Shown: positions 35,624 to 44,621, counted from the stretch's first letter. The stretch is 64,000 nt of DNA from Alphaproteobacteria bacterium (GCA_028871795.1 JAGWMG010000002.1:62001-126000); one strand, 5' to 3'. The notes: a model not told the origin generated them from the letters alone. A program made the numbers and translations.

Positions 35624-35653
35624 CCGCTAACGAACTGTTAATTCTGTTAGCGG
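35624..35653. promoter_or_regulatory. Inverted repeat CCGCTAAC-N14-GTTAGCGG before the PodJ-like gene
   Basis: A perfect 8-bp inverted repeat with an AT-rich 14-base spacer (containing GTTAATT) lies about 105 bases before the PodJ-like ATG. The layout suits a dimeric regulator site or a transcript hairpin. The rest of the 214-base gap shows nothing clear. Confidence 0.45.
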
Positions 35654-35759
35654 ATCGTATCGGAGCGGTCCCCAAGGTGCTTGAGTTGGCGGACATTTCT
35701 TTACACTCCATCTTGGCGCCGGTACTTTCCCTGGGGGGTACTGGTCTAAGTGATTCGAA

Positions 35760-38213
35760 ATGCGGCCTGATTTACCTTGGAACGTGGCGGGGATTCCGTC
35801 GGAGGCACGCGAGGCCGCCCGCGCGGCAGCCCGGCGCGAAGGCTTGTCGATGGGCGAATGGCTCACCCGGCGCATTCTCGCGGGCCTGTCCGATATGAGC
35901 GAACCGCACGAGACCCGTCGCGAGGAATGGAGCGGCTATCGTTCCGACGAGCGCGGCGCCTCGCGGCGCGAAAGCGAAGAGATGCTCGAGCACGTCTCGC
36001 GCAGCGAGACGGAAGTCGCCGGCGTCTACCGCCGCATCGAGGACCAGTTGCGCGGCGTGGGCCGCCGCCTCGACGCCGCCGAACGCAGCCAGACCGAAAG
36101 CAACCGCGTGATGAGCAAGGCCGCGGTGGAGATGAACATCGCGGCGCGCGAACAGACCCAGGCTTTCGATCAGCTCGGCGGGCACGTGGTCGAACTTTCC
36201 GATCGCCTCGAACGGGTGGAGCGCACCGTCGGCAGCGACGCTTTGCGCGACGCCGTGAAAGCGCTGCATCAAGGACTGTCGCGGCTCGCCGATCAGATCA
36301 CCGAGACGGCCAACCAGTCGGCGACGCAAATCTCCGCCCTCTCCGGCAATCTCGAAACGCTCGCCGGCCGGCTTGGCCAGGTCCGCAAGGATGCCCAGGC
36401 TTCGACTCAGGCGCTGGAAGGTCACATCGCCGGGCTCGACGACCGCGTCCGCACGGTGGAGAAGGCCGCGCAGTCCAATGCGGGCTCGCTCGAACGGGCG
36501 CTGGAAGCGCTGGAAACGCATCGAACCGCGGCCAAGGACAACTCGATCGACGCCATCGCCCGTCTGGAGGAAAGCGTCCGCCGGCTGGAAACACGCGGTT
36601 CCGATCCCGCCATCGACCGCCGCCTTTCCGGCATCGAACGGGCGCTGAGCGAGATCGTCGGACGCATCGATCACGACCGCGAGGAAGACGAGCGCGAAGA
36701 CGTGGAAGCCGGCCTCAAGAAACTGGCGCAGCGCCTCGACGCCTCCGAAGCCACGCAACGCGAAGCCTTGGAGGAACTGCGCAAGGCTGCCGCAGCCAAG
36801 ACGGAACCGCAGCCCGCCGTTCCGTCCGGCGATCGATTCGCCTCCGATCATTCCGTGCACGCCGCGGATCATTCGGTGCCGCCGTTCAACCCGCTGCCGC
36901 AGTTCGAGACGCCGCCGTTTCCCGAGGGCAAGCCGCCTTTCGCCGAACCGGCCTTCGTTCCGCCGCCGGTTCCGCCTCCCGCTTACGACACGGCGACGGG
37001 ATTCGGCGCCGAGCACCCCTTCCCCGCCGCCTTCGCCGCCGAGACGCCGTCGCCCACGGTGGATTCCTACCTCTCCGCCGCGCGCCGCTCGGCGCGGGCC
37101 GCCGCCCAGGCCGAGGCCGAGCGCAGCGCGGGCGGCTTTACCGGATTCGCCTGGAACTCCGCCAAGCCCGAGCCGCGGCGCTCTGGGCACTCGCTCTATC
37201 TCGGGATCGGGGTTCTGGCGCTGGCGGCGATCGCCGTCATCGCCGGCGTGATTCTCAGCCATCGCATGGCGGGCGAGGCGCCGCCGAATGCCGCCATCGG
37301 TGCCCTGTTCCAAAAGAAATCCGCACCGCCGCCGATCAAGACCTTACCCATCGAAACGTTGCCGGCGGAAGAACCCAATCCTCCTGCGACGAATCAGCAG
37401 ACCGCACCGGCGCTGCAGAAGCCGGAGGCAAAGCCGGCGCCCGTCCATCTGCTGCCCCCGCAGGCCGCTGCGCCGTCCTCGCCGCGGATCGCGCAGCAAA
37501 AGACTGCCGGCGCCGCTTCGTCCGCGCCGCGGAGAATTGTCGCCGCGCCGCAGACCCCTCCTGTGAAGCTCGCACCGCCGCCGTCGGCGCCGCTCGACCG
37601 TCTGACGGCGTTGGCCAATGCGGGCAACGCCAAAGCCGAGCTGATCGTCGGGCTGAAGTATCTCGACGGCGACGGCGTTCCCGCCAACGATACCGAAGCC
37701 GCCAAATGGCTGGCACGTTCGGCCGAAGCCGGCGAACCGGTTGCTCAGTACCGCATGGGGACGCTGTTCGAACGCGGCCGCGGCGTGCCGGCCGACACGG
37801 CAAAGGCGGACCATTGGTACGAAGCCGCCGCGAACCAGGGCAACCGCAAGGCCATGCACAATCTCGCGGTGGCTTATGCCGAAGGCTCGGGGACCAAAAA
37901 GGATTTCACCGAGGCGGCGCGCTGGTTCTCGCGGGCCGCCATGCTGGGATTGTCCGATTCGCAGTTCAATCTGGCGGTGCTGTACGAGCGCGGACTGGGG
38001 GTGCCCCAGAGCCTGCTCAACGCGTACAAGTGGTATGCCATCGCGGCGGCGCAGGGCGACAGCGAGTCCAAGGCGCGCCTGCAGACGATCTCGACGCAGT
38101 TGAACGCCGACGACCGCGCGGCGGCCCAGCACGCCGCCGATACGTTCAAGCCGGGCAATCTCGACGCGCAGGCCAACGTGGCGCCGACCGTCGAAGAACT
38201 GACGCACAAGTAA
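35760..38213 (+). CDS. PodJ-like polar localisation protein with Sel1 repeats
   Basis: The 817-residue protein starts WNVAGIPSEAREAARAAARREGLSMGEWL, a start common to alphaproteobacterial PodJ-like factors. Residues about 70-360 form long coiled coils and about 365-450 are Pro-rich. A single transmembrane helix (YLGIGVLALAAIAVIAGVIL) lies near 480-503. Four Sel1 repeats (AKAELIVGLKYLDGDGV, VAQYRMGTLFERGRGVP and so on) fill 615-770 in the periplasm. In Caulobacter, PodJ organises the new pole; that role is inferred here. The ATG has a weak ribosome site. Confidence 0.85.
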   Translation: MRPDLPWNVAGIPSEAREAARAAARREGLSMGEWLTRRILAGLSDMSEPHETRREEWSGYRSDERGASRRESEEMLEHVSRSETEVAGVYRRIEDQLRGVGRRLDAAERSQTESNRVMSKAAVEMNIAAREQTQAFDQLGGHVVELSDRLERVERTVGSDALRDAVKALHQGLSRLADQITETANQSATQISALSGNLETLAGRLGQVRKDAQASTQALEGHIAGLDDRVRTVEKAAQSNAGSLERALEALETHRTAAKDNSIDAIARLEESVRRLETRGSDPAIDRRLSGIERALSEIVGRIDHDREEDEREDVEAGLKKLAQRLDASEATQREALEELRKAAAAKTEPQPAVPSGDRFASDHSVHAADHSVPPFNPLPQFETPPFPEGKPPFAEPAFVPPPVPPPAYDTATGFGAEHPFPAAFAAETPSPTVDSYLSAARRSARAAAQAEAERSAGGFTGFAWNSAKPEPRRSGHSLYLGIGVLALAAIAVIAGVILSHRMAGEAPPNAAIGALFQKKSAPPPIKTLPIETLPAEEPNPPATNQQTAPALQKPEAKPAPVHLLPPQAAAPSSPRIAQQKTAGAASSAPRRIVAAPQTPPVKLAPPPSAPLDRLTALANAGNAKAELIVGLKYLDGDGVPANDTEAAKWLARSAEAGEPVAQYRMGTLFERGRGVPADTAKADHWYEAAANQGNRKAMHNLAVAYAEGSGTKKDFTEAARWFSRAAMLGLSDSQFNLAVLYERGLGVPQSLLNAYKWYAIAAAQGDSESKARLQTISTQLNADDRAAAQHAADTFKPGNLDAQANVAPTVEELTHK

Positions 38214-38316
38214 CGCAGTACGCGTAACTCCTGGTTGACCGCTCAGCTTCGGACGCGCAGATTGGCCGTCATCCGCCGCTTCGCCGGTCCTTTTGCACGC
38301 GCGCGATTTCCGATCG

Positions 38317-38433
38317 ATGGTCATCTATCTCCCCATCGCCGAGATGTCGGTTCATTGGCTTGTCGTTCCCGGCATGGGCTTCGGCGTGAGTGTCCTGTCG
38401 GGAATTTTCGGCGTCACGGTGGGCGCGCCATGA
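38317..38433 (+). pseudogene. Remnant of a TauE/SafE-type sulfite exporter gene (38 codons)
   Basis: The frame reads MVIYLPIAEMSVHWLVVPGMGFGVSVLSGIFGV, with the opening of TauE/SafE permeases that normally sit before TIGR02186 genes. A full gene has about 300 codons and several membrane helices; only the first survives here. The last codons (TVGAP) end in a TGA that overlaps the ATG of the TIGR02186 gene, so the coupling junction seems preserved. A large internal deletion is the simplest explanation. It is too short for the ORF track. Confidence 0.75.
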
Positions 38434-39182
38434 GATGGCGGATCCCGCTCGCGGCCTGTGCCGTTCTTCTGTTCTGCGGCTCTGCGCATGCGGAAGAAGA
38501 ACTCGTCTCCGGCTTGTCGCAGGACGTCGTGGAGATCACCTCCAATTACACCGGCACCGACCTCACGGTCTTCGGCGCCATCGAGCGGCCGCTCGACGTG
38601 GCCAAGGACGACATCGTCGTCGTGGTGCGCGGACCCGACATCGCCATGACGGTACGGCGCAAGGACCGTTTCGCGGGCATCTGGATCAACACCGCGCGGG
38701 CGCGGCTCATGGGCGTGCCGTCGTACTATTTCGTCGCCAGCACGCGGCCCCTCGAGCAGATTTCTGCCGCGGACACTTTGCGCCGCTACGAGCTGGGTCT
38801 CGACAATCTGCGTCCCGAGCGAGCGCTCAGCGACGGCAGCGTCGCGCCCTTCGTGCGGGCGCTGGTGCGCACACAGAACGGCAAGAGCCTCTACACGCAG
38901 AGCACCGGAGCGGTGGAGATGCTGTCACCGGCGCTGTTCCGCGTGCGCGTTCCCCTTCCGGCCGTGGTGCCGCAGGGATCGTACATCGTGCAGGTCTACC
39001 TTTTCCGCGGCGGCACGGTAATCAGCGCGCAGTCCACGCCGTTGTACGTCGACCAGACGGGATTCGAGCGTCGGCTTTACGATTTGGCGCACATCCGGCC
39101 GTGGTCCTACGGCGTTTCGACGGTCCTGATGGCGCTGCTGCTGGGCTGGCTGTCCTCGTTCTTCTTCCGCCGCGGGATGTGA
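38430..39182 (+). CDS. TIGR02186 family membrane-anchored protein
   Basis: ATG 38430 gives 250 residues with a signal peptide (MRWRIPLAACAVLLFCGSAHA). A beta-rich extracytoplasmic domain follows (LVSGLSQDVVEITSNYTGTDLTVFGAIE), then a C-terminal membrane helix ahead of FFFRRGM. This is the TIGR02186 layout, known from alphaproteobacteria next to a TauE/SafE exporter. Here that exporter is reduced to a 38-codon remnant coupled by ATGA. The molecular role is unknown. Its 3' end overlaps the tail of the broken pdeM. Confidence 0.88.
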   Translation: MRWRIPLAACAVLLFCGSAHAEEELVSGLSQDVVEITSNYTGTDLTVFGAIERPLDVAKDDIVVVVRGPDIAMTVRRKDRFAGIWINTARARLMGVPSYYFVASTRPLEQISAADTLRRYELGLDNLRPERALSDGSVAPFVRALVRTQNGKSLYTQSTGAVEMLSPALFRVRVPLPAVVPQGSYIVQVYLFRGGTVISAQSTPLYVDQTGFERRLYDLAHIRPWSYGVSTVLMALLLGWLSSFFFRRGM

Positions 39183-39838
39183 ACGACCGCGTAGACGCGC
39201 TCGCGCCCCAGCGCATAAACGGCGAAGCCGCCGGCGAACAGCGAGACGATGGCCGGATCGCGCACGTCGAGCCCGCCGCTATAGGCGCCGAACGCCGGCA
39301 AGAGCAGGCGCGTGCCGTCCGAAACGAAACAGCGCCGCCGTACGCTCAAGCCGCGCCCTCCCACCACCGTCGCCGGGTGCAGATGGCCCGCGACCTCGCC
39401 TTTTTACCGGCCGGCGCCGGGAACGTGACGCAGCAGCAGTCCGCCGAGCGCAATCTCCGCCGCGACGCGTCCGCCCAGCCAGACGGGCGGCCGGGGATCG
39501 TGATTGCCTTCCACCCAGATCCATTCGGCGCGCGCCGCCAGCGCGGCCAGCATGGCGCGTTCTTCGCCGTCCAGGCGGCCGGGTGCGCCGCCGTCGTGGA
39601 AGGAATCGCCCAGCGCGACGATCCGCTGCGGCGCGAAGCGCTCAACCGCTTCCGCCATGCGCTTGATCGTGCTGCGGGTGTCGTAGGGCGGCAGCAGGCT
39701 GCCGCGCCGCGCGAACGACGAGCCTTTCTCGAAATGCAGGTCGGCGAAGACGAGCGTCTTTTCCGCCGGCCAGAACGCGGCGCCGGACTTGTCGAGCGTC
39801 AGCCTCTCGCCGTTTACGGAAATCTCGCCGCCAGTCAT
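39107..39838 (-). pseudogene. pdeM: Ligase-associated metallophosphoesterase PdeM, interrupted by an in-frame TAA
   Basis: The first 144 residues hold metallophosphoesterase motifs (FADLHFEKGSSFARRG, VALGDSFHDG, VEGNHDPRP) and reach LLLRHVPGAGR, then TAA at 39404-39406. In the same frame the protein continues KGEVAGHLHPATVVGGRG, including the GHLHP metal motif, and SDGTRLLLPAFGAYSGG. No frame change occurs, so a base substitution, not an indel, created the stop. Without GHLHP the short product should be inactive. PdeM normally works with an ATP-dependent ligase, an exonuclease and the helicase encoded nearby. Confidence 0.85.
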
Positions 39839-39918
39839 GCCGGCACACTAGCAGAGAGTCTTTCGCCTTGCTCGCCTTGGGTCTCGTGCGTACCTTTCCC
39901 GCCGTTCATGGGACAGCG

Positions 39919-40680
39919 ATGCCGATGCGCAACAAACTGCGGGCGTCCGCCGCCGTCATGGCCGCCTTCATGCTCGCCGGCGCGGCTATGGCGGGACCGC
40001 CGTTCCGCACCGACGATCCCGAGCCGGTCGATTACCAGCATTGGGAGGTCTATGCGTTCTCGCTCGGCACTGAGACGCACGGCGACACCTCGGGCATCCT
40101 GCCGGGAATCGAGGTCAATTACGGCGTGGTGCCGGACGTTCAGCTTCATGTCGTCATGCCGCTCGCCTACAACAGCCCGGGCGGCAGCGGCCTGCATTTC
40201 GGCTACGGCGACACCGAACTGGGCGTCAAGTACCGCTTCGTCCGGGAGGATGAGAACGGCTGGCGCCCGATGATCGGGATTTTTCCGTTGGTCGAGTTGT
40301 CGACCGGCAGTGCCCGGCGCGGGCTGGGCGCCGGCGTCACGCGCGAATTCCTGCCGCTGTGGATCCAGAAGAGTTTCGGCGGCTGGACGACTTACGGCGG
40401 CGGCGGCTACGAGATCAATCCCGGCGCGGGGAACAGGAACTATTGGTTCACGGGCTGGTATCTCCAGCGCCAGGTGACCAAGCAGCTCGCGCTCGGCGGC
40501 GAGATTTTCCACCAGACCGCCGATAGCGTTGGCGCGCGCGACTCGACCGGCTTCAACCTCGGCGGCGTCTTCGACTTCACCGAACACCGCCACATCCTGT
40601 TTTCCGCCGGCCGCGGGCTGCAGAACGCCCGCGACACCAACCGGTTCTCGTATTACCTCGGATACCAGCTGACGTTTTGA
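39919..40680 (+). CDS. Outer-membrane beta-barrel protein (phenol-MetA-like transporter family)
   Basis: ATG 39919 (GGGACAGCG before it) gives 253 residues with a signal peptide (to AAMA-GPPF). GPPFRTDDPEPVDYQHWEVY is a start I associate with outer-membrane proteins of the Phenol_MetA_deg group. Repeated amphipathic strands end with FSYYLGYQLTF, whose terminal Phe is a barrel-assembly signal. The cargo is unknown. It separates pdeM from the helicase gene on the opposite strand, breaking the usual repair cluster. Confidence 0.75.
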   Translation: MPMRNKLRASAAVMAAFMLAGAAMAGPPFRTDDPEPVDYQHWEVYAFSLGTETHGDTSGILPGIEVNYGVVPDVQLHVVMPLAYNSPGGSGLHFGYGDTELGVKYRFVREDENGWRPMIGIFPLVELSTGSARRGLGAGVTREFLPLWIQKSFGGWTTYGGGGYEINPGAGNRNYWFTGWYLQRQVTKQLALGGEIFHQTADSVGARDSTGFNLGGVFDFTEHRHILFSAGRGLQNARDTNRFSYYLGYQLTF

Positions 40681-40681
40681 G

Positions 40682-43168
40682 CTACTCCACCCGCATGGCG
40701 TCCGCGATGAGCGCGTCCTCGGCTTCGCGCAGGACGTCCTCGCCCGCCTCGCCCGCCACCATCTCCTTGCTGATCTCCAGCAGCGCCGGCACCGCCAGCG
40801 GCGAGACGCGATCGAGCGCGCGGCTGACGATGCGTCCCTTCACCCGCTTCAGCATCTCGCCCAGCCGCGCGATGTCGAGCAGGCCGGCGGCGGCGTCCTG
40901 ATAGGTCGCGCGCAGCAGGATGTGGTCGGGCTCGTGCTCGCGCAGCACGTCGTAGATCAGATCGGTGGAGAACGTCACCTGGCGGCCGGTCTTCTCCTTG
41001 CCGGGCGAACGGCGCTGGATCAGTCCGGCGACGATCGCGCAATTGCGGAAGGTGCGCTTGTAGAGATTGGATTCCAGGAGCCAGGCGTCGAGATCGTCGC
41101 CCAACATGTCCTCGTCGAACAGCCTGCCGAGATCGAGGCCGGCGAGGTCGCGCAGGCCCCACACCGCCAACGCGTATTCGTTGGCGCAGAACCCCGTCGG
41201 GCGCAGCTTGAGCCGCTCCAGCCGGCGCGTCAGCAACATGCCGAGCGTCTGATGCGCCAGGCGCCCCTCGAAGGGATAGCAGACGAGGAAGAAGCGGGCG
41301 CCGCGCGGAAACGTCTCCACCAGCAACTGCCCCGGCTGCGGCAGCACCGAGCGCCATTCCTGGATGCGCAGCCATTCGTGCACGGGATCGGGCAGGGCCT
41401 GCCACGATTTGGGATCGGACACCATCTCGCGCACGCGCCGGGCGAGAAAGGTGGAGAGCGGAAACTTTCCGCCCACGTAAGACGGGATCTGGGCCTCGCC
41501 GTCGTGGGTGCGCGAGACGAACGCCGCATCGTCGCGGATGCCCTCGAAGGCCAGTACCTCGCCGGCGAAGACGAAGGTGTCGCCGGGCGCCAACTGTTCG
41601 ACGAAGTATTCTTCGAGCCGGCCCAGCACGCGCCCGCCCGCGCCCATCGGCCGGCCGCGCGCCTGCAGGCGGATGTCGATCATCGGCTCCTCGACGATGA
41701 CGCCGACATTCAGCCGGTATTGCCGGGCGAGGAGCGGATGGGCGATGCGCCACGATCCTTCCGGCGTCCGGCGCAGCTTGGCGTAGCGGTCGTAGCGCTT
41801 CAGCGCATAGCCGCCCGTCGCCGCGAAATCGACGACGCGATCGAAATCCTCGCGGCTCAGCGCGCGGTACGGCGAGGCCGAAACCGCTTCCGCATACAGC
41901 GCGTCGGCGTCGAACGGCGCCGAGCACGCCATGCCCAGCACATGCTGCGCCAGCACGTCGAGCCCGCCGTCGCGCAGCCGCTCGCCGTCGAGTTCGCCCG
42001 CCATCACCGCCGCGCGCGCCGCTTCGCACTCCAGCACCTCGAAACGGTTGGCGGGCACCAGCAGCGCGCGGCTGGGCTCGTCGAGGCGGTGATTGGCGCG
42101 GCCGATGCGCTGCACCAGCCGCGCGGCGCCCTTGGGCGCGCCGATGCAGATCACCTTGTCCACCGCGCCCCAGTCGATGCCGAGATCGAGCGTGGAGGTG
42201 CACACCACGGCGCGCAGCCTGCCCGTCGCCATGGCGGCTTCCACCTTGCGGCGCTGGCCGGGGGCCAGCGAACCGTGGTGCAGCGCGATCGCCAGGTTGT
42301 CCTCGTTGAGGCGCCACAGATCCTGGAACGTCAGTTCCGCCTGTCGCCGCGTGTTGACGAAAACAAGCGCGGTTTTCGCGGACTTGATCGCCGCCATCAC
42401 GCCGGCCATGGCGTGACGCGCCAGATGGCCGGCCCAGGGCACATATTCTTCCGACGCCAGGATGGAGACCTGCGGCACCGCGCCGGCGGCTCCGCGCAGC
42501 AGCGCCGCGCGCGCCTCCCCGCCCGGCGGCTGGGGCACCAGATAGCGTTGCAGCGGCGCGGGATCGGCCACCGTCGCGGACAGCCCGACGCGGCGGTGCG
42601 CCGGTGCCAATTTCTGCAAACGCGCCAGCCCCAGCGCCAGAAGGTCGCCGCGCTTGGAGTTGTGCAGGGCGTGCAGTTCGTCCAGCACCACGCGCTTCAG
42701 ATGTTCGAACATCCGCGGCGCGTCGCGATGCGACAGCAGCAGCGCGAGCTGTTCGGGCGTGGTCAACAGGATGTCCGGCGGCGAGTAACGCTGCCGCCGG
42801 CGGCGTGACGGCGGCGTGTCGCCGGTGCGCGTTTCGGCGCGCACGTTAAGTCCCATCTCGGCGATCGGCGCCTCCAGATTGCGCGCCACGTCCACCGCCA
42901 GCGCCTTCAGCGGCGAGATATAGAGCGTATGAAGCGTGCGGCCCGTCCGCCGTAGCCTCGGCACCGGGCGTTGCGCCAACTCCATCAGCGTCGGCAGGAA
43001 CCCCGCCAGCGTCTTGCCGCCGCCGGTCGGCGCCACCAGCAGCACGGACTCCCCGCGCGCTGCGTGTTCCACCAGCGCAAGCTGATGCTGCCGCGGCTGC
43101 CATCCGCGCGCGGCGAACCAGCGCGCGAAAATATCGGGAAGCGAGGTGTTCGATTCTGCGGCGGCCAT
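40682..43168 (-). CDS. Ligase-associated DNA damage response DEXH-box helicase (Lhr-like)
   Basis: The 828-residue protein has motif I PTGGGKTLAGF (near residue 46) and DELHALHNS as motif II. Later blocks are SATVADP, TSTLDLGIDWGAVD and QRIGRANHRLDEPS (motif VI), in the order of Lhr-type helicases. A long C-terminal Lhr region follows. In the known system it is encoded with an ATP-dependent ligase, a beta-CASP-like exonuclease and PdeM. Here only the damaged pdeM is nearby; the ligase and exonuclease are not in the window. Confidence 0.92.
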   Translation of the reverse strand: MAAAESNTSLPDIFARWFAARGWQPRQHQLALVEHAARGESVLLVAPTGGGKTLAGFLPTLMELAQRPVPRLRRTGRTLHTLYISPLKALAVDVARNLEAPIAEMGLNVRAETRTGDTPPSRRRRQRYSPPDILLTTPEQLALLLSHRDAPRMFEHLKRVVLDELHALHNSKRGDLLALGLARLQKLAPAHRRVGLSATVADPAPLQRYLVPQPPGGEARAALLRGAAGAVPQVSILASEEYVPWAGHLARHAMAGVMAAIKSAKTALVFVNTRRQAELTFQDLWRLNEDNLAIALHHGSLAPGQRRKVEAAMATGRLRAVVCTSTLDLGIDWGAVDKVICIGAPKGAARLVQRIGRANHRLDEPSRALLVPANRFEVLECEAARAAVMAGELDGERLRDGGLDVLAQHVLGMACSAPFDADALYAEAVSASPYRALSREDFDRVVDFAATGGYALKRYDRYAKLRRTPEGSWRIAHPLLARQYRLNVGVIVEEPMIDIRLQARGRPMGAGGRVLGRLEEYFVEQLAPGDTFVFAGEVLAFEGIRDDAAFVSRTHDGEAQIPSYVGGKFPLSTFLARRVREMVSDPKSWQALPDPVHEWLRIQEWRSVLPQPGQLLVETFPRGARFFLVCYPFEGRLAHQTLGMLLTRRLERLKLRPTGFCANEYALAVWGLRDLAGLDLGRLFDEDMLGDDLDAWLLESNLYKRTFRNCAIVAGLIQRRSPGKEKTGRQVTFSTDLIYDVLREHEPDHILLRATYQDAAAGLLDIARLGEMLKRVKGRIVSRALDRVSPLAVPALLEISKEMVAGEAGEDVLREAEDALIADAMRVE

Positions 43169-43211
43169 GACGGGACAATATCAGCCCCGCCTGCCGGCCC
43201 GCCATTGCCGG

Positions 43212-43694
43212 TCAGCCCCGCGCGGCGTTCTCCAATGCGGCGACGTCGATCTTCTTCATCCCCAGCATGGCGCGCATGGCGCGGTTGGCCTTGTCCTTGT
43301 CCGGATCGCGCAAGAGCTTCGGCAGGACTTCCGGCGTGATTTGCCAGGAGAGTCCGTATTTATCCTTGAGCCAGCCGCAAGCAACTTCCTTGCCGCCTGC
43401 CGTCAGCTTTTCCCAGTAGTAATCCACTTCCGCCTGGTCGCGGCAGTCGACGATGAAGGAAACCGCCTCGTCGAACTTGAACTGCGGCCCGCCGTTCAGC
43501 GCGAGATACTTATGGCCCTCCAGCTCGAATTCCACGGTCATCACCGAACCGGGCTCCTTGCCGTGGAACTCGCGCCCCTCCGTCCCGTAGCGGCCGATGC
43601 GTCCGACGGACGCGTTCTTGAAAATCGAGACATAGAACCGCGCCGCTTCCTCGGCTTCGCTGTCGAACCAAAGGCAGGTCGTGATCTTCGGCAT
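43212..43694 (-). CDS. VOC family protein (PhnB-like)
   Basis: The 160 residues begin ITTCLWFDSEAEEAARFYVSIF, the opening of PhnB/3-demethylubiquinone-methyltransferase-like VOC proteins. They contain YLALNGGPQFKFDEAVSF and YGLSWQITPEVLPKLL. Catalytic metal ligands are not obvious. The substrate is unknown. The gene follows the second VOC gene after ten bases, in one operon divergent from a MarR regulator. Confidence 0.9.
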   Translation of the reverse strand: MPKITTCLWFDSEAEEAARFYVSIFKNASVGRIGRYGTEGREFHGKEPGSVMTVEFELEGHKYLALNGGPQFKFDEAVSFIVDCRDQAEVDYYWEKLTAGGKEVACGWLKDKYGLSWQITPEVLPKLLRDPDKDKANRAMRAMLGMKKIDVAALENAARG

Positions 43695-43704
43695 GGCGGC
43701 GCCT

Positions 43705-44106
43705 TCACATTTTCTTTTCGCAGATCACCATCCACGGGATGCCGAACCTGTCGGTGCCCGAGCCGAACTGATGGGCGAAGAAGGTCGGCGCCATCGCCAT
43801 CTGCACCTCGCCGCCCTCGGTCAGCTCTTTGAAGACGCGCAAGGCTTCCTCCGGCGCGTCGCAACGCACCGTCACTGCCATGCCTTGGGGCTTCTTGTAG
43901 CGGTCGGGCGGCGCGTCGGCGCCCATCAGCGTGGTGCTGCCTACGCCCAGGCGCGCATGGATGATCGCGTTGGCGGACACCATCTTCTCTGCGGGCGTGC
44001 CCGCGGCGCGCGCCATGGCCTCGATCTTGCCGCCGAAGACGCGCTCGTAGAACTTGAAGGCCTTTTCGCAGCTTCCGTCGAACAGCAGGTGGGCATCGGC
44101 TTTCAT
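43705..44106 (-). CDS. VOC family protein (PhnB/glyoxalase-like)
   Basis: ATG 44106 gives 133 residues beginning MKADAHLLFDGSCEKAFKFYERVFGGKIEAM, with HQFGSGTDRFGIPWMV near the end, both typical of the YCII/PhnB-like subgroup. The ORF-track extension crosses the regulatory gap and is rejected. It is first in a two-gene VOC operon and likely controlled by the divergent MarR gene. Substrate unknown; such pairs are often linked to small-molecule resistance. Confidence 0.88.
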   Translation of the reverse strand: MKADAHLLFDGSCEKAFKFYERVFGGKIEAMARAAGTPAEKMVSANAIIHARLGVGSTTLMGADAPPDRYKKPQGMAVTVRCDAPEEALRVFKELTEGGEVQMAMAPTFFAHQFGSGTDRFGIPWMVICEKKM

Positions 44107-44142
44107 GTCGGTCTCCCGTCGTTTTGCCGCAGGGCGCGGCCC

Positions 44143-44165
44143 TTGATAAAATAGGTTGGTATCAA
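44143..44165. promoter_or_regulatory. Candidate MarR operator TTGATA-N11-TATCAA
   Basis: A 6+6 inverted repeat lies in the 71-base gap between the VOC operon and the marR gene, where both promoters must sit. It includes GTTGGTATCAAC as an inner near-palindrome. The size (23 bases) is what a MarR dimer covers. Confidence 0.5.
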
Positions 44166-44177
44166 CATAGTCGTCCC

Positions 44178-44621
44178 ATGTCAAATCGCAATCCGCTGCC
44201 GTTCGCAATCACGCATCGCGTTCGCGACGACTGCGTCTGCCTGCACGCGCAGCGCGCCGCCCGCGCCCTGGCGCGCCGCTTCGACGAGGCGCTGCGGCCC
44301 GCCGGACTGACGAACGGTCAGTTCTCGCTCTTGATGTCGCTCAACCGCCCGCAACCGCCCGGCATCGGCAGCGTGTCCGCGTTGCTGGCGATGGACCGCA
44401 CCACGCTCACCGCCGCTCTCAAGCCGCTGGCGCGCCGTCGCCTGTTGAAGGTTGCGGTCGGCAAGGCGGACAGGCGCGCCCGCCTTCTGGTGCTGACGCC
44501 GGCGGGCCGGTCGCTGCTGGCCGCCGCCTTGCCGCTGTGGAAGAAGGCGCACGCCGAGGTCGAGCGCCTGCTGCCGCATTCCGCCGACACCCTGCGCGCT
44601 GGTCTGCGCGCGCTCTGTTGA
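44178..44621 (+). CDS. MarR family transcriptional regulator
   Basis: ATG 44178 gives 147 residues. The winged helix runs from GLTNGQFSLLMSLNR through VSALLAMDRTTLTAALKPLARR (recognition helix) to the wing KADRRARLLVLTPAGRSLL. The flanking helices form the dimer domain. It is divergent from two VOC genes, so it probably represses them and itself. The ligand is unknown. Confidence 0.9.
   Translation: MSNRNPLPFAITHRVRDDCVCLHAQRAARALARRFDEALRPAGLTNGQFSLLMSLNRPQPPGIGSVSALLAMDRTTLTAALKPLARRRLLKVAVGKADRRARLLVLTPAGRSLLAAALPLWKKAHAEVERLLPHSADTLRAGLRALC

Noticed and set aside
40922-42808. 628-aa plus-strand ORF
   Set aside because: Antisense shadow of the Lhr-type helicase.
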